From positions 62,001-126,000 of the forward strand of contig JASAOM010001070.1 in NCBI GenBank assembly GCA_030849085.1: a stretch of DNA of 64,000 nt. The letters run 5' to 3'. The DNA is from Borovskyia barvae. Lineage: Eukaryota; Euglenozoa; Kinetoplastea; Trypanosomatida; Trypanosomatidae. Shown here piece after piece: positions 20,201-30,073 of the stretch. The notes below the pieces were generated by a model, which was not told where the DNA came from, made no database searches, and saw nothing but the letters and a program-made list of their open reading frames with translations. Each line of letters begins with the position of its first letter. The stretch's first letter is position 1. The position numbers were made by a program, and so were the translations under genes.

Positions 20201-23200
20201 GATACCGGCGATAGCTTCTCGCAGGTCTACGGCTATTCTTCCTAGCTTAGAGAGGAGCCGTCACCTTAGCTCTTCGGGCTCGTTGGATCAGCGACACGCG
20301 ACTCCAGTGCGACCCTCACCGTGTCTTGTGCGGTGCAACACCATTACAAATAATTTCAATGGCGGTATCTTGCTCGACAACTTCGCCAACGGCATAGTGG
20401 AGGAAAATGACATCTTCGAGAACAACGCTTATGGGGTGCGTGGAGACCTCCGATACACCACGGCGCAAACTCAAACCCAACTTCAGAAAGGTTCTACCGA
20501 CGGCGAGGCTGACCTTCAGAGGTTGTTTTCAAATCTGCCACATCAGTCTGGGAAGACTGATGGGTTAGTGACCCTGTGCGCCAACAAGATCCACCGCCAC
20601 AAAGAGGCGAATATTTTTCTTGATCACTTCGACGGAGAAAGCCACCCAACGATCATAACTGAAAACGAGATCTACGGCGCACCATATGGAGTATGCGTTG
20701 CGAACAGCTCCAGTGCGTGTGAGATCAGCAAAAATAACATCCACACCTGTCTGGACGGCTGCGTCTTCGTCAGTGGGGGATGTGGCACGTTTTCCGCGAA
20801 CCACATCCACGACTGCGTTTACACTGGCGTCTACGTCTCAGACTTCGCCAAGCCAGACTTCAAGGACGGCAACTGTATTGAAAAATGTGGTGTTTGTGGA
20901 GTGTTGGTGGACGTCACGGGTCAAGGGCTTTTTCTCAAGAATATCATACAGCACTGCACGATGGGTGTCATCGTATTTTGTGGTCCTACAGCGCCTTTTC
21001 AGGTTTCGCACGCGGAAATGGTGAAGGCTCGCCTTCTTTCCTCCACACCCACGTTCATGGAGAATACCATTGAAGAGAACGAGTTGCATGGGGTGCTTCT
21101 ACTAAGTGTCATCTCCGGCTGCCCTTTGCGCTCCCGTCCCGTCATATCGAGTCGCATCATCACGATGGGATCCGAGAGTTCCTCCGCAGAAGTAGCCAAG
21201 GCAACGGCCAGGGAGCCACTTCACGATGTACCCACCGAGTATCATGGCTCACAGGACGGCAGCATGGTGGCACGTGATGATCCGCTATGTGCCACATTCG
21301 AGAAGAATTTGATTCGCCGCAATCGTGTCATGGGAATTTTTCACGATCGCTTTGAGCATTGGGATTTCTCGGTGCTCGATGCGGTAAACAAGGGCGCGAA
21401 ATCGCTGGCGAGCTCTACCGTGAAGAACGCGCACGGTGGCTACGAAGTTTTGCTGGGCACATCGATGGTCCTGGATAACGAGGAGCACCGTCGACAGCGG
21501 CAACTCAAACAGGTAAACGTGGTAGAGAACGTTATCACGGACTGCAGCTTCGGTGTTGGGGTCGGTAACGGTTGCCATCCGTATTTGCAGCGGAACAGGA
21601 TCCATAACAACAATTTCTTCGGTCTTTTCTTGCGCTTTGGATCGGCCATCTCAGCATACGGCAACGAGATTAATGGCAATGGCATCGCTGGTGTGTACGC
21701 GGCGAATGGGGCAAAGGGGTACATCGCGAAAGGTGTCATCGAGAGCAATAACGGCTGGTGCCGCCCCGAGTCGAATCACCACCGGCCGCGCGATTTTGAA
21801 AAAAGCCTTTTCCAGAAGTCTTTTTTCTCTGCCTCCGCAATGCCGGAGATGGAGAAGAAGGTCTACGACGTTTCACTTCCTGGCAAGTCATTCGCAGCGT
21901 GGAAGCGAGCCTACGAGCAGCTCACCAGTCTCACTGATGTGCATTTGTTTTCCATGACCGATGCGCTTCGCTTCCTGGCAGAGCTTGTAGCAGCGTCGTC
22001 GAGTGGTATCACGATTGCCACGGGTTGCGTGCCCTCATCCGTAAGCAATGATAGTTCGCCCTCCGCTTCCCCCACTAATGCGGATGAATGGAGAGCGCGG
22101 CTCCTCGGCGGTGTGGCATTAACGGAGTATGCTGACGTGTCGACAGCTGATGGTGGCCTTGGCGTTTGGGTGCAAGTAGGCAGTCGTGTGACAATCCGCG
22201 GCAACCGAATCGATGGGAATAGAAACGCAGGAGTGCTCATCACCCGAGGCGTGCTGCAGCATCACTCCATCCTTCACAAAGCGTTCCCTACAGAGGCAGA
22301 AAAGGGGTCAAACCCCCCAATGCATTCACGAGCATCTTCGCAAGCAGGCAGCACGGCCGATCGCAACACCATCAGCAGCGCCGCGATGGGCATCTTCTCG
22401 ATGCAGCTTGAGGCACCATTGCTAGCGTGCGAGGAGCCAGGGGCGCTCTTTACACCGCTGGCTCTGTGCACAAGTGGCGTTCTGGCCAGTGTTAAGATGG
22501 CGGCCTCCATCCCCCGCGAAAGCCTCGATCAGAGTCTCTCCTCCTTCGCGTATCAGAGTCTCATGCTGTCCGCACCAGCAGCACTCTTGTCGGAAGGACC
22601 GCAGGAACAGCAGCAGCAGCAACAGCAGCGTAGTTCTCTCTATCATGCCCTCATAGCCGAGAACGATATTCGAAACAACCGTGACGGTGTGCATGTAGAA
22701 GTCTTCCATTCGCTGCAGGCCGCTGCGTGGGCCTCGAATGATGATGACGGCGCGGTGACAGCGAGCAACAGCAAAACAAGCACGACCCTTCCACGACACC
22801 ACTCGATGGTCACTCCACCTCTACCAAAACCGCGGAAGTCCAGCGACCTCATGGACAATAAGGATCCTGCGCAGCTCCCCAGCACGGCATCCCCAGATCA
22901 CTGTGGACTGCGTGCCACCGCCTACGACGCGGAGGTGATGGACGCTGTGCACGAAACCCTCAACTTCACCGCGGTAGTGGAAGCAAACACCATCACGAAC
23001 AATACACGCTATGGTGTGTATGCGGTTCACGTGTCCACCGTTGCGTGCGGACCATTTCTGGAAACCCGCGAGTCCTTACGTGACACAGTGGGGGCCAAGT
23101 ACGAGGGGATTCGTGCAAAACTTTCCCTTCGAAATCAGGTCTATGACATGGCGGTGACACTGCCCTTCCGAGTGCAGGAAGTGCCTCAAAAGGTAGGGCA

Positions 23201-26200
23201 CGCCTACTTCCGCCGCAACAGCATCTCTGCGAATCAGCAATATCAGGCCCACGTGACATCACGCTACGTCGCTCTTTCTCGGGATGGGGAGCACACCCTC
23301 CTGCAACTCGACACTGCAGCCCTGCCGGCGTCCTCGAACTATTCCTCGCAGGTGCTCCTGTGCGTTCCAGTGATGGCGAGTCTACTTTCTACCCCACCAC
23401 CTGGAGTTCTCCTTTGGGAAGAGAATAGGTTTCACGATGCCACGTTGGGGGTTCATCTGTGTGGTTACCTGGGACCCAATAGTGCCCGCTTTGAGCGCAA
23501 CAATTTCGTGAACATTGCCGAGAACGCTATTTTCGTTCAAGGCCAACTCGCCTCCATCACTCTTGGGAAAGGAAACTTCTTCGAGCGGAATGGGGTGAAC
23601 GTGCGCCTGCAACAGCAAATGCATGTCCGTTTCACGACAACGCCAGCGGCGGCCGTTCTCGGGTGGTACCCTCGTACCCGCATCTTTCGGAACATCTTCA
23701 AAGCTGTCAAGGATACCTCAATACTATTTGACGGTGTAGGCATGGAAGCACCGCTACTATACCGAAACGAATTCTACGAGCATAGACAAGGGACAGCGGC
23801 CTTGTATGTGCAGTGTGACAGCGAGGGAGGTGCTGCCGTAGTCCAGGGCAATCTTTTTGCAGAAAGCTATGCCCCCGTCTTGCTTGTTGGCCGGAATGCG
23901 TCTAATGTGGAGAAGACACTTGGAGTTTCTCAGGTCATGCTACTGGAGAATCGGTTCATGGGCAACCACATCGGCGCCATCATCTGCAATGGCGCATACC
24001 CGATTCTGGAGCGCAACATCTTTGATCATAACGAGCGAGCAGGTCTCGAGGTGATGGGCGCTGGAACGCGACCTAGGATACGTGAATGCGTATTTCTGGA
24101 ACAGAAGCTTGAAAACAGTGTTGCCGTCGATCGATCGGAGCCCCAGCGGCGAACGTCGGCGACGTTGGCGAAATTGAACAACTCTGTTGCATCGCCCCGT
24201 TCCCCTCAACAGGATACCCTTTCGCTGCAACACCGCAATTTATTTTTGCCCCTGCTTGCCGCTAATACACGTGTCCTCGGTGAAAACAATGCGATGAGTC
24301 TTCCAGCGGGTCTCCTTGTTGGGCCTTTCGCTGAGCCGGTGGTGGAGTCGTGTGCCTTCGTGAGCAACGACATCGGCGTGGATGCTTTTCGAGACGATGA
24401 TAGCTTCCTACCCTCCAAAGCAGCTGCGAAGGCGCACTTCAGTGAATGCCTTTTCACGCATCACCATGTCTGCGGCGTTCTTGTGCGCGGCTCTCCGACT
24501 GCCACCGAACGGAAAAAAACGGGAGGAACGAAAACTGCAATCTCGGCTGCTGCTCTCGCGGTAATTCCGGATCCCCAAGCGTCCCCGAAGTCTGGAAATG
24601 GCACAGATACAACCCTTCCTGAAGCGACGTTGTTTGAGCATTGTGTATTCACAGACAACTCGATCGTGGAGGGGCGCGGTGATGCGTTGATCATGGAGGC
24701 GGGCTACGCCCTCTTTCGGGAAAATATTTTTGCCGGCACTGTGGTAGGCAAGTTAGGGGGTCGTGCATGCTTCACACAAAACTGCTTTATCGGATCGCAG
24801 AGCAGGGACAGCGGGCCCCCTACTGGATCGACGCCAGACTCAACGCACCGTCTTCCTCAGGTGAGCCGTTCCGCCGCCATTACAGTTCAAAAAGGGGGTC
24901 AAATCATCGCCTATCGGAACTGGATTGCACACCGGGAGATCGGCCTGGAATGCGCTCCGGGCGCGGAGGGAATTCTCACCGGCAACCACATCGTGAAGTG
25001 CGTCAAAGGTATGGTCCTCGCGCCCAACAGCTACTCCGACGTTCATACGAATAAAATCTTGGGGAGTGCTGAGTACGGCGCCGTCTTGTATGGTGGTCAC
25101 ATGGCTGATAATGAGATCTTCACAGCACCAACGGGTATTGTGGTGCAGCCGGCCTCCCTCTACAAGACCGTCGAGACGGTCACACCTTTCACAGATGACG
25201 GACTTCAGCTCTTGTGCAACCGCAACCGTATCACAGATTGTGCCAAGGATGGCCTCCTCATAGCCGCCTCGGGGGTGCTCGACGGGAACATCGTATCGCA
25301 TTGCAAGACCGGTATCCGCATCCTTGCCGCCACCAAGGATGGGCCGGGTGGTGTCGCTCCGCTCGTGAAGAACAGCGCGGTCTATGACAATGGCTTTGGC
25401 GTATGCATGACAGACGATTCGGAGTCAACCGTGAAGGAGTGCGATATTTTTGATAATGAGGCTGTCGGGGTAATGGTGAGTACGACGGCGTTGGGGATGC
25501 TGCAGGGCAACCGCATCTCTTCGGCGATGGATCAAGGCGCTTTGGAGATATCGATTGATGCACGAGTGAAGATGCTCGGTAATGTTGTGCGCAATCAATT
25601 TTCACCCGCTTTTCAACACTGTAGCCGGTCAAGTCGAGCAAAGGAGTATCAAGCGGAGCAGGCCAGGATCGAGAAGCTAATTCGTGAAGTATGCACGAGA
25701 GCGAGCGACGCACGCGACAGCTTGGAGACTGTAGCGCGCGACATGCGAACTCTACAACGAGAGATAACTAGCCTACATTCTAGCTCCAATTCGGATTTGG
25801 TATCGTTCATGGCCGGTTCAGCGTCGCTGATCCTACGTTCAGTGGAAGCGAGGTCAGCCAGCATGTCTATGATGTCTGGTGAAGATGTGGCTGGCTCTGC
25901 CGCTTCACCATCCATGGAAAGTCTCCGACCCTCCCTATCTACCTCGAACACCAATGCGCCCGGACACGTCGCCGAAAAGTCCAGCAACGCTGCGGCAGTG
26001 CGACGGCGCTCATCAAGTGCGCCGAAGCGACAGACGCTTGGAGGTCCAAACACCGGAATGATCCCCGGATCGCTACTCCCTCTCTCGCGCACGTTATCTC
26101 ACGATGTTCCTTCGGCAACGAAGATGTCACTGGCAAAGACGAAGAATAGCATAAGTGCCACCTTCCTGGTCGAACCCACACAGGCGCTCATCCATGTTTT

Positions 26201-27236
26201 CTCAAATGCGGAGTCCCGATCCAGCGCTACCGCTGTCGGTAAAGCCGTTGCAGGTGTACTCGTGAAGCCTCCCCTTTCCCTGTTCAACTTCATCTCCACC
26301 ATATCAACCTCGACTTCACGGCTGCTGCAAGTGTTAGGTGGCTCTCTCCCCTTGCGTCCTGCGCTCTGCATTGTGGTAGTAGACACGCAGTTCCAGGAGT
26401 TGACCTCCGCGGATCGTCAAGCACTGCAACAGCTGCACAACAGTTCATCTGCGACTCATCTTGTTCATCGGCACCGCAGTAGCGCGAAGGATCTTGGCAG
26501 CACGGATGCATCAAACCGCGGCACAGGAAGCAATTCTCCGAGTCTTTTCTTCATCCTCCTCCCGAAAAACTTTATCTTGAAGAAAGAGGAAGACCCCTCA
26601 GAGCAGGATGGCATGAGCCTCGCGGACTGTGCGGCTGCGCATCCGACCTTCACCTACACCACGTCAGTGGAGGAGGTGATTGAAAGTTTGCACCAGCTGA
26701 TCTGCAAAGAAATGAAGGATACCGCGAAGTCACCTCTGGGACCCAGTCGTGCGCGACGGAGTGTGGCCATAGCTGCCTCTAAAGATGCAGCACGGGGGGA
26801 CGATGACGATGCCATGGCACGTGATGACAGCGATAGCCGTGGCCAATCGACGACAAGTGACGATCCCCTGAGCGTTTCACCTAGCATCCATGGAAGTCCC
26901 CTGTGGCCGGAATCGCTAACGGTCGCGCGCGTGGGGGCTCTCTTTTCGCAATTGACACCGGAAGCCCTCGGGATTGAATCTCCCAAAGCGGTGCGCCACG
27001 GCAGCAACAGAAGGCGGAAGTCTTCCGCCGTCAACAGCGGCGAGGAGGTTGACAGTCCGTTAGCTACCGGGGCCGCGCGAAGAAGTGTGCGCAACTTGGA
27101 GCGGTCGCGAGGCTCATTGAATGCAAATGTGGCCGGTTCTGGATTTTCTGCCGCGCGTCACAACGCGACCCCAACGGGAAGCAGAGCGAATCGGCACTCC
27201 TCTGTATCCTCGAAGAAAAGCAATCGTAAGGGTTGA
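17229..27236 (+). CDS. giant parallel beta-helix repeat protein (3335 aa)
   Basis: This single 10-kb frame starts at ATG 17229. From residue 1 to about 2790 it is dominated by 20-25-residue PbH1-like units, with Asn/Gly-rich turns and patterns such as FEGNELLRND, IENNTI-type and GVxVxxxAxPxIxxN. This is the right-handed beta-helix (pectate-lyase-like) fold also seen in FBXO11, SHCBP1 and bacterial NosD. The opening (GKSISGAIALAKPYDRIELVGG) matches the usual first coil of these solenoids. Low-complexity insertions interrupt the helix, including a polyglutamine tract near residue 1795. About residues 2805-2845 look coiled-coil, and the last 480 residues are Ser-rich and basic, with a short ordered patch (LCIVVVDTQFQELT). 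There is no signal peptide, F-box or membrane segment, so it is probably intracellular. I see no catalytic signature. Such folds bind carbohydrate or protein surfaces, and the function here is unknown. Confidence 0.9.
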   Translation: MFDEGGYVIAQRYSEWQKKKVRTIVVNSHAKSSTGKSISGAIALAKPYDRIELVGGEYNEAFAIQLPLEIVAAEGEEPHITSRSSTITIATGGIDVYMDHIFVTTRSYSKFDAAVFVVSGNPILYRCWCSSIVIGGNAVALINECTIKESSSGVGITVQDSAGGVIKSSIVCHHQTVCFNVDTRGELTIEQCNIENDTGGDAMAISGSTSSIERDSSGPYASCSRVAVTKCHISILRDPTLGSVERNPSNGTATSSVHILGSPCGVLLTQGAAPTLVSNEFVEGEIGVVIEGLVKAQLKGNIIRSQRRCGILALVEEGLGYSPNYQTLRITGENILDRCRIGIDVQCAVNRVAYVQQQLALNHMVNSSGAADINAAANLNGNNHLSGVDRVLTEELPLPRKAFAWAPVQGTEPPPCSREAASFSSSADSSQSLVCVEGEWYKQDKLLTSLQLLVTMTLQAHPTCLHPSFGVIGSSAAVTEEGDEMDPGSSNTFGELLKDALHVQLSPQKDTSTALREMEQLRGNKGIVIIDTKFANCDACAIRFGRHGHGLVEQCVFEDCGTYAIVADCGAHPLITGCRFLRSRGASIFVSNLANPLVIGNEMASGRGDGIELSNMSRGLIIGNVITTHMGSGIKVNQHSSPLLCANAIALNRRGGVTVAEGSKPTIMFNNFTSNQQAQVDCRDKADAFISSNRISTSVDAGIHIDSCSLCTILRNTIDSNGDGILVERDADPYVHDNDITANIRAGVRACNNALGVFVGNRIVSNAGHNVILTEGACSVFRANRIEDGALGGVTVCNEGHGFFEHNTISSNAVANVRVSGAFSEPEFLCNVISGCGSGFGVLCAYDAGGIFTRNRILRNSQGGVCIVESAHPTLRDNHISCEAVGMLLSDGGRGTLTQNTIEDCYGTGVLSQRRADPLFTHNKVIGSQLSGLQIAPDSLGTFEGNELLRNDIGLHLGSSMDSAPVDIDVSYLDKDGGGGRELNSPASQRRIPAIASRRSTAILPSLERSRHLSSSGSLDQRHATPVRPSPCLVRCNTITNNFNGGILLDNFANGIVEENDIFENNAYGVRGDLRYTTAQTQTQLQKGSTDGEADLQRLFSNLPHQSGKTDGLVTLCANKIHRHKEANIFLDHFDGESHPTIITENEIYGAPYGVCVANSSSACEISKNNIHTCLDGCVFVSGGCGTFSANHIHDCVYTGVYVSDFAKPDFKDGNCIEKCGVCGVLVDVTGQGLFLKNIIQHCTMGVIVFCGPTAPFQVSHAEMVKARLLSSTPTFMENTIEENELHGVLLLSVISGCPLRSRPVISSRIITMGSESSSAEVAKATAREPLHDVPTEYHGSQDGSMVARDDPLCATFEKNLIRRNRVMGIFHDRFEHWDFSVLDAVNKGAKSLASSTVKNAHGGYEVLLGTSMVLDNEEHRRQRQLKQVNVVENVITDCSFGVGVGNGCHPYLQRNRIHNNNFFGLFLRFGSAISAYGNEINGNGIAGVYAANGAKGYIAKGVIESNNGWCRPESNHHRPRDFEKSLFQKSFFSASAMPEMEKKVYDVSLPGKSFAAWKRAYEQLTSLTDVHLFSMTDALRFLAELVAASSSGITIATGCVPSSVSNDSSPSASPTNADEWRARLLGGVALTEYADVSTADGGLGVWVQVGSRVTIRGNRIDGNRNAGVLITRGVLQHHSILHKAFPTEAEKGSNPPMHSRASSQAGSTADRNTISSAAMGIFSMQLEAPLLACEEPGALFTPLALCTSGVLASVKMAASIPRESLDQSLSSFAYQSLMLSAPAALLSEGPQEQQQQQQQRSSLYHALIAENDIRNNRDGVHVEVFHSLQAAAWASNDDDGAVTASNSKTSTTLPRHHSMVTPPLPKPRKSSDLMDNKDPAQLPSTASPDHCGLRATAYDAEVMDAVHETLNFTAVVEANTITNNTRYGVYAVHVSTVACGPFLETRESLRDTVGAKYEGIRAKLSLRNQVYDMAVTLPFRVQEVPQKVGHAYFRRNSISANQQYQAHVTSRYVALSRDGEHTLLQLDTAALPASSNYSSQVLLCVPVMASLLSTPPPGVLLWEENRFHDATLGVHLCGYLGPNSARFERNNFVNIAENAIFVQGQLASITLGKGNFFERNGVNVRLQQQMHVRFTTTPAAAVLGWYPRTRIFRNIFKAVKDTSILFDGVGMEAPLLYRNEFYEHRQGTAALYVQCDSEGGAAVVQGNLFAESYAPVLLVGRNASNVEKTLGVSQVMLLENRFMGNHIGAIICNGAYPILERNIFDHNERAGLEVMGAGTRPRIRECVFLEQKLENSVAVDRSEPQRRTSATLAKLNNSVASPRSPQQDTLSLQHRNLFLPLLAANTRVLGENNAMSLPAGLLVGPFAEPVVESCAFVSNDIGVDAFRDDDSFLPSKAAAKAHFSECLFTHHHVCGVLVRGSPTATERKKTGGTKTAISAAALAVIPDPQASPKSGNGTDTTLPEATLFEHCVFTDNSIVEGRGDALIMEAGYALFRENIFAGTVVGKLGGRACFTQNCFIGSQSRDSGPPTGSTPDSTHRLPQVSRSAAITVQKGGQIIAYRNWIAHREIGLECAPGAEGILTGNHIVKCVKGMVLAPNSYSDVHTNKILGSAEYGAVLYGGHMADNEIFTAPTGIVVQPASLYKTVETVTPFTDDGLQLLCNRNRITDCAKDGLLIAASGVLDGNIVSHCKTGIRILAATKDGPGGVAPLVKNSAVYDNGFGVCMTDDSESTVKECDIFDNEAVGVMVSTTALGMLQGNRISSAMDQGALEISIDARVKMLGNVVRNQFSPAFQHCSRSSRAKEYQAEQARIEKLIREVCTRASDARDSLETVARDMRTLQREITSLHSSSNSDLVSFMAGSASLILRSVEARSASMSMMSGEDVAGSAASPSMESLRPSLSTSNTNAPGHVAEKSSNAAAVRRRSSSAPKRQTLGGPNTGMIPGSLLPLSRTLSHDVPSATKMSLAKTKNSISATFLVEPTQALIHVFSNAESRSSATAVGKAVAGVLVKPPLSLFNFISTISTSTSRLLQVLGGSLPLRPALCIVVVDTQFQELTSADRQALQQLHNSSSATHLVHRHRSSAKDLGSTDASNRGTGSNSPSLFFILLPKNFILKKEEDPSEQDGMSLADCAAAHPTFTYTTSVEEVIESLHQLICKEMKDTAKSPLGPSRARRSVAIAASKDAARGDDDDAMARDDSDSRGQSTTSDDPLSVSPSIHGSPLWPESLTVARVGALFSQLTPEALGIESPKAVRHGSNRRRKSSAVNSGEEVDSPLATGAARRSVRNLERSRGSLNANVAGSGFSAARHNATPTGSRANRHSSVSSKKSNRKG
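22609..22636 (+). repeat. polyglutamine-coding CAG/CAA repeat
   Basis: A run of eight glutamine codons inside the giant beta-helix gene, in a Ser/Ala-rich loop between helix coils. It is in frame and probably length-polymorphic. Confidence 0.85.
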
Positions 27237-28387
27237 AGAGCAAGACTGCCTTGCTGTTAACGGATTCTTCAAGGAGAAAGCGAGCCACCAAATGTAAGTG
27301 CAAAAGGATTGCATTTTAAGAGCGTCATACATGTAGACACAGTACAATAGCTCAAGTAGCTCCGTTGAGGTGGGAAGCAGTTGCCGCCGTCATCTTGTCA
27401 CTCGATTCTCTCGGTAGCTGCAGGATGAGGCGGATCATTGGTAGAGACAACGCCGTGACCAACACTCGATGTAGCAGGAGCAACGTCATAAAGATGTAAT
27501 TCGTGTCTGAGGGGTTTTCCGCTGTGACGGTCGTGACGGTAGGATATTGAAAAATGTAGTGCTTTTCCCGGGCCGAGTGTGTGTGTAAGCGCGTTATCAC
27601 CGATATCTTCCTGCGCCTGGATGTGTAGGTGGGTATTTATCACTTCTTCGCATCTGGCTCTGTTGCTGTATAGATATAGTATTGAGATCGTTCTTCTTCT
27701 GTTTCCTTCGCATCGGAAGAGGTGTGGGAAGGGAGAGAGGGAGGGAGACACGAAAGAAGCTTATCCTTCGTGATGGAGAGGGGTGGTCTATCATCTGACG
27801 CCTTCCCTGACCCCACTTCCTGCCCCTCCCTTTCAGTTTTTTTTTCGCCCTTCCATGTCAAGAAATTTGGCCTGTTCGACCTCTTCCTATTGAGGCTTTC
27901 GTGATGTAGCTGAACTCGTAATAGCATTTCACTATGGGGCGGTACGGGAGGTTCCTTCGCGATACCGCCACTGCGAGTGGCGAGTAGGTCAGACTCCCCT
28001 CGTTGAAGCGAGAGTGGAGCTCCATGGTGCGGAAGGTGATGCGGCCCGTGAGGTTTTATGCCAGCGTCTTTCTGATTGGTGTCCTAGCGCTAATACGGTA
28101 GCCACCCACGATGGCGATCTCTTTCTTCTACGTTCTTTCCCGCCGCGTTCGCGGACGACGGTGCATTCTCTTTCCGCTGCTCCTCCGTGCTGCTTTCCGT
28201 CTACATGCCAGTAAGAAAGCAGGAAGGCATTAGTGCAGATTTCTTTCTCGCTTCTTTCCGCACCGAACCCATCAAATCTCTCTCTTTCCCTCTTTCTTCT
28301 TCATCACCCCGGTTTTCGTTACCTTAGGCGTTCGTTCCATTTTGGCTTTTATCCCTGCTGTTTCGGTTGTTGACATCGAACGAAAAG
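27237..28387. other. spacer after the giant beta-helix gene
   Basis: No gene is visible. The right part contains a strong C/T tract (about 28274-28310) followed by TTAG at 28324-28327, a likely splice acceptor 60 nt before the next start. Confidence 0.7.
28274..28327 (+). promoter_or_regulatory. candidate trans-splice acceptor
   Basis: A long C/T tract (CTCTCTCTTTCCCTC and onward) ends in CCTTAG at 28327. The first ATG downstream is 28388, in frame with the next gene. Confidence 0.5.
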
Positions 28388-30073
28388 ATGCGGTCCACTG
28401 TAGGCGAGCGTTCGGATCCCTGCAACGTTCTGCCATCAATACATTCGCCCCTAACAGATGTCACGAAGATGACGGTTGCGGGCCACGGTGAGCCAGCCTC
28501 AGCACCCCGCTATCCTCACGCCACTAAACCTGCCCAGTGGAGAGGCGCAGATGTCGGCATGTTCCTTCTCTTGAATGGGATTTTGTGTTGTACGGCTGAT
28601 CGTACGGGACAATTTCGGCCCGCTGATGTCTTCGGAGGGCTGGACCGCGTGCCGCTCACGCCGCCCCCTGCTATTCCTACACCCTCCCGCTCGGAGATCC
28701 AAGCACGGCCTTCGCTCACCCATTATGATGCGCAGGACACTCCCCTCTCCATCGATTCCGATTGCCCCATCTTTAACACGTTTGGCATCCTCAGCGGCGG
28801 CGTGCTTATCAATTCCGTTGATCGCACCTTCGTGGATTTCACTGATACCCGTGTCTACACCCCGGCAACAGCAGCTGGCCTTCTCGACACCGTCGCGGCC
28901 GGTCCGAGTGGGGTGGAGGGGTCAACCATCCAGGCGGCAAACGCTCGAGCGTTTCGCCTAGGAAAGCCATCAGAGATAAGCCCGGAAGCCGTCTTGACAT
29001 TCTGCACTTCAGAGACTGCCCTGCCACCCCCATCGCAGACGTCAAAAGATAGAGACCTTCCCACAGGGTCGGTGAAAGCGACCGGAGGGGACTATACTTC
29101 CATCTCCGCGAGCACCTCTGTGCGAGCGAACGTGGAAGAATGCATGCAGTGCATGCATTTGCCGGTTAGCGATCATCCTGAATCTGTGAAAAAGCTGCAA
29201 CGTTGGAAGAAGCTCTTAGGTAGAGTGGAGCGTTTTCGTCGACGCGTCAAAGTGCGTGTCAGCGTCACTGAAGGAAAGGCCGACTGCAGTTCGTTGCTGC
29301 CTTCCTCTATCCCCTTTCCGTTCCACCACCGAGGCTACCCCATTCCTCAGCCGCAACTGACGGAAACAAGGGAGTCTAATCCAGAAATGCCGAACTCGCG
29401 AATGGACGATGATGGGGTGAATGAGTACGTGCCGTCCAAACACGTGCGCAGCAGCGCCTCGTCTTTCACGTGCTTTTCAGGGATTCCATTCTTTACATTA
29501 GCGGCAGATGAGGCCTTGTGGCAGAAGCCGATGAAAACGCCGTCTGAAAGGTCAGCGCTACGACTTGGGAAGCGGTTGAGGCCATATCATGATTCGGCGT
29601 GGCAGCAACAGTGGCTCTGCTCTGGGGAAGACACCGACTTCGAAGAAGAATTCTTGGAGCCTTTCCGAGAAATGGAACCTCGCAAATCCGCGTTCTTTCT
29701 CTTCATAATCTACTTCTGCCATTTCGGGATTCGACGCAATGGGAAACGGCTCAGCGGCGAGCAGGATGCTTATCTGCGTTCTGGATCGAATGAGGCGACG
29801 CCCGTGAAGTGGAGCCTGTGCCCGGACAGCGAATACAACGTCCGGGAAGAGGTGGAAAACAAGCGAATCATCATGAAGCAGCGCAGAGAACGCCACGCCG
29901 CGTTGTCGCCTTCTCAGCTGCTACCGATGCCTAGCGCGACCGAGCGCCAAAGTACGTTGTCGTCCGCATGGGACGCCTTGCACAGGACCTCTCGAAGGGC
30001 TTTGTGGCAGCGCCTCACTCTGCTGATGCAGCATCTTCATGAGCTTCACGAAGAAACGCTTCGCGACCTGTAA
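28388..30073 (+). CDS. conserved-looking hypothetical protein (561 aa)
   Basis: The start is ATG 28388; the frame before it opens only with TTG. I do not recognise a family. The first 240 residues are rich in Pro, Ser and Thr and include a patch reading like a folded strand set (GMFLLLNGILCCTADRTGQF and FGILSGGVLINS). A Cys/His patch (ECMQCMHLPVSDH) near residue 250 is too short to call a zinc finger, and a basic helix follows (KKLQRWKKLLGRVERFRRR). The C-terminal third has a hydrophobic stretch (SAFFLFIIYFCHFGI) near residue 437, then charged helices (RRALWQRLTLLMQHLHELHEE). The hydrophobic stretch is short and may be a buried helix rather than a membrane span. Confidence 0.8.
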   Translation: MRSTVGERSDPCNVLPSIHSPLTDVTKMTVAGHGEPASAPRYPHATKPAQWRGADVGMFLLLNGILCCTADRTGQFRPADVFGGLDRVPLTPPPAIPTPSRSEIQARPSLTHYDAQDTPLSIDSDCPIFNTFGILSGGVLINSVDRTFVDFTDTRVYTPATAAGLLDTVAAGPSGVEGSTIQAANARAFRLGKPSEISPEAVLTFCTSETALPPPSQTSKDRDLPTGSVKATGGDYTSISASTSVRANVEECMQCMHLPVSDHPESVKKLQRWKKLLGRVERFRRRVKVRVSVTEGKADCSSLLPSSIPFPFHHRGYPIPQPQLTETRESNPEMPNSRMDDDGVNEYVPSKHVRSSASSFTCFSGIPFFTLAADEALWQKPMKTPSERSALRLGKRLRPYHDSAWQQQWLCSGEDTDFEEEFLEPFREMEPRKSAFFLFIIYFCHFGIRRNGKRLSGEQDAYLRSGSNEATPVKWSLCPDSEYNVREEVENKRIIMKQRRERHAALSPSQLLPMPSATERQSTLSSAWDALHRTSRRALWQRLTLLMQHLHELHEETLRDL

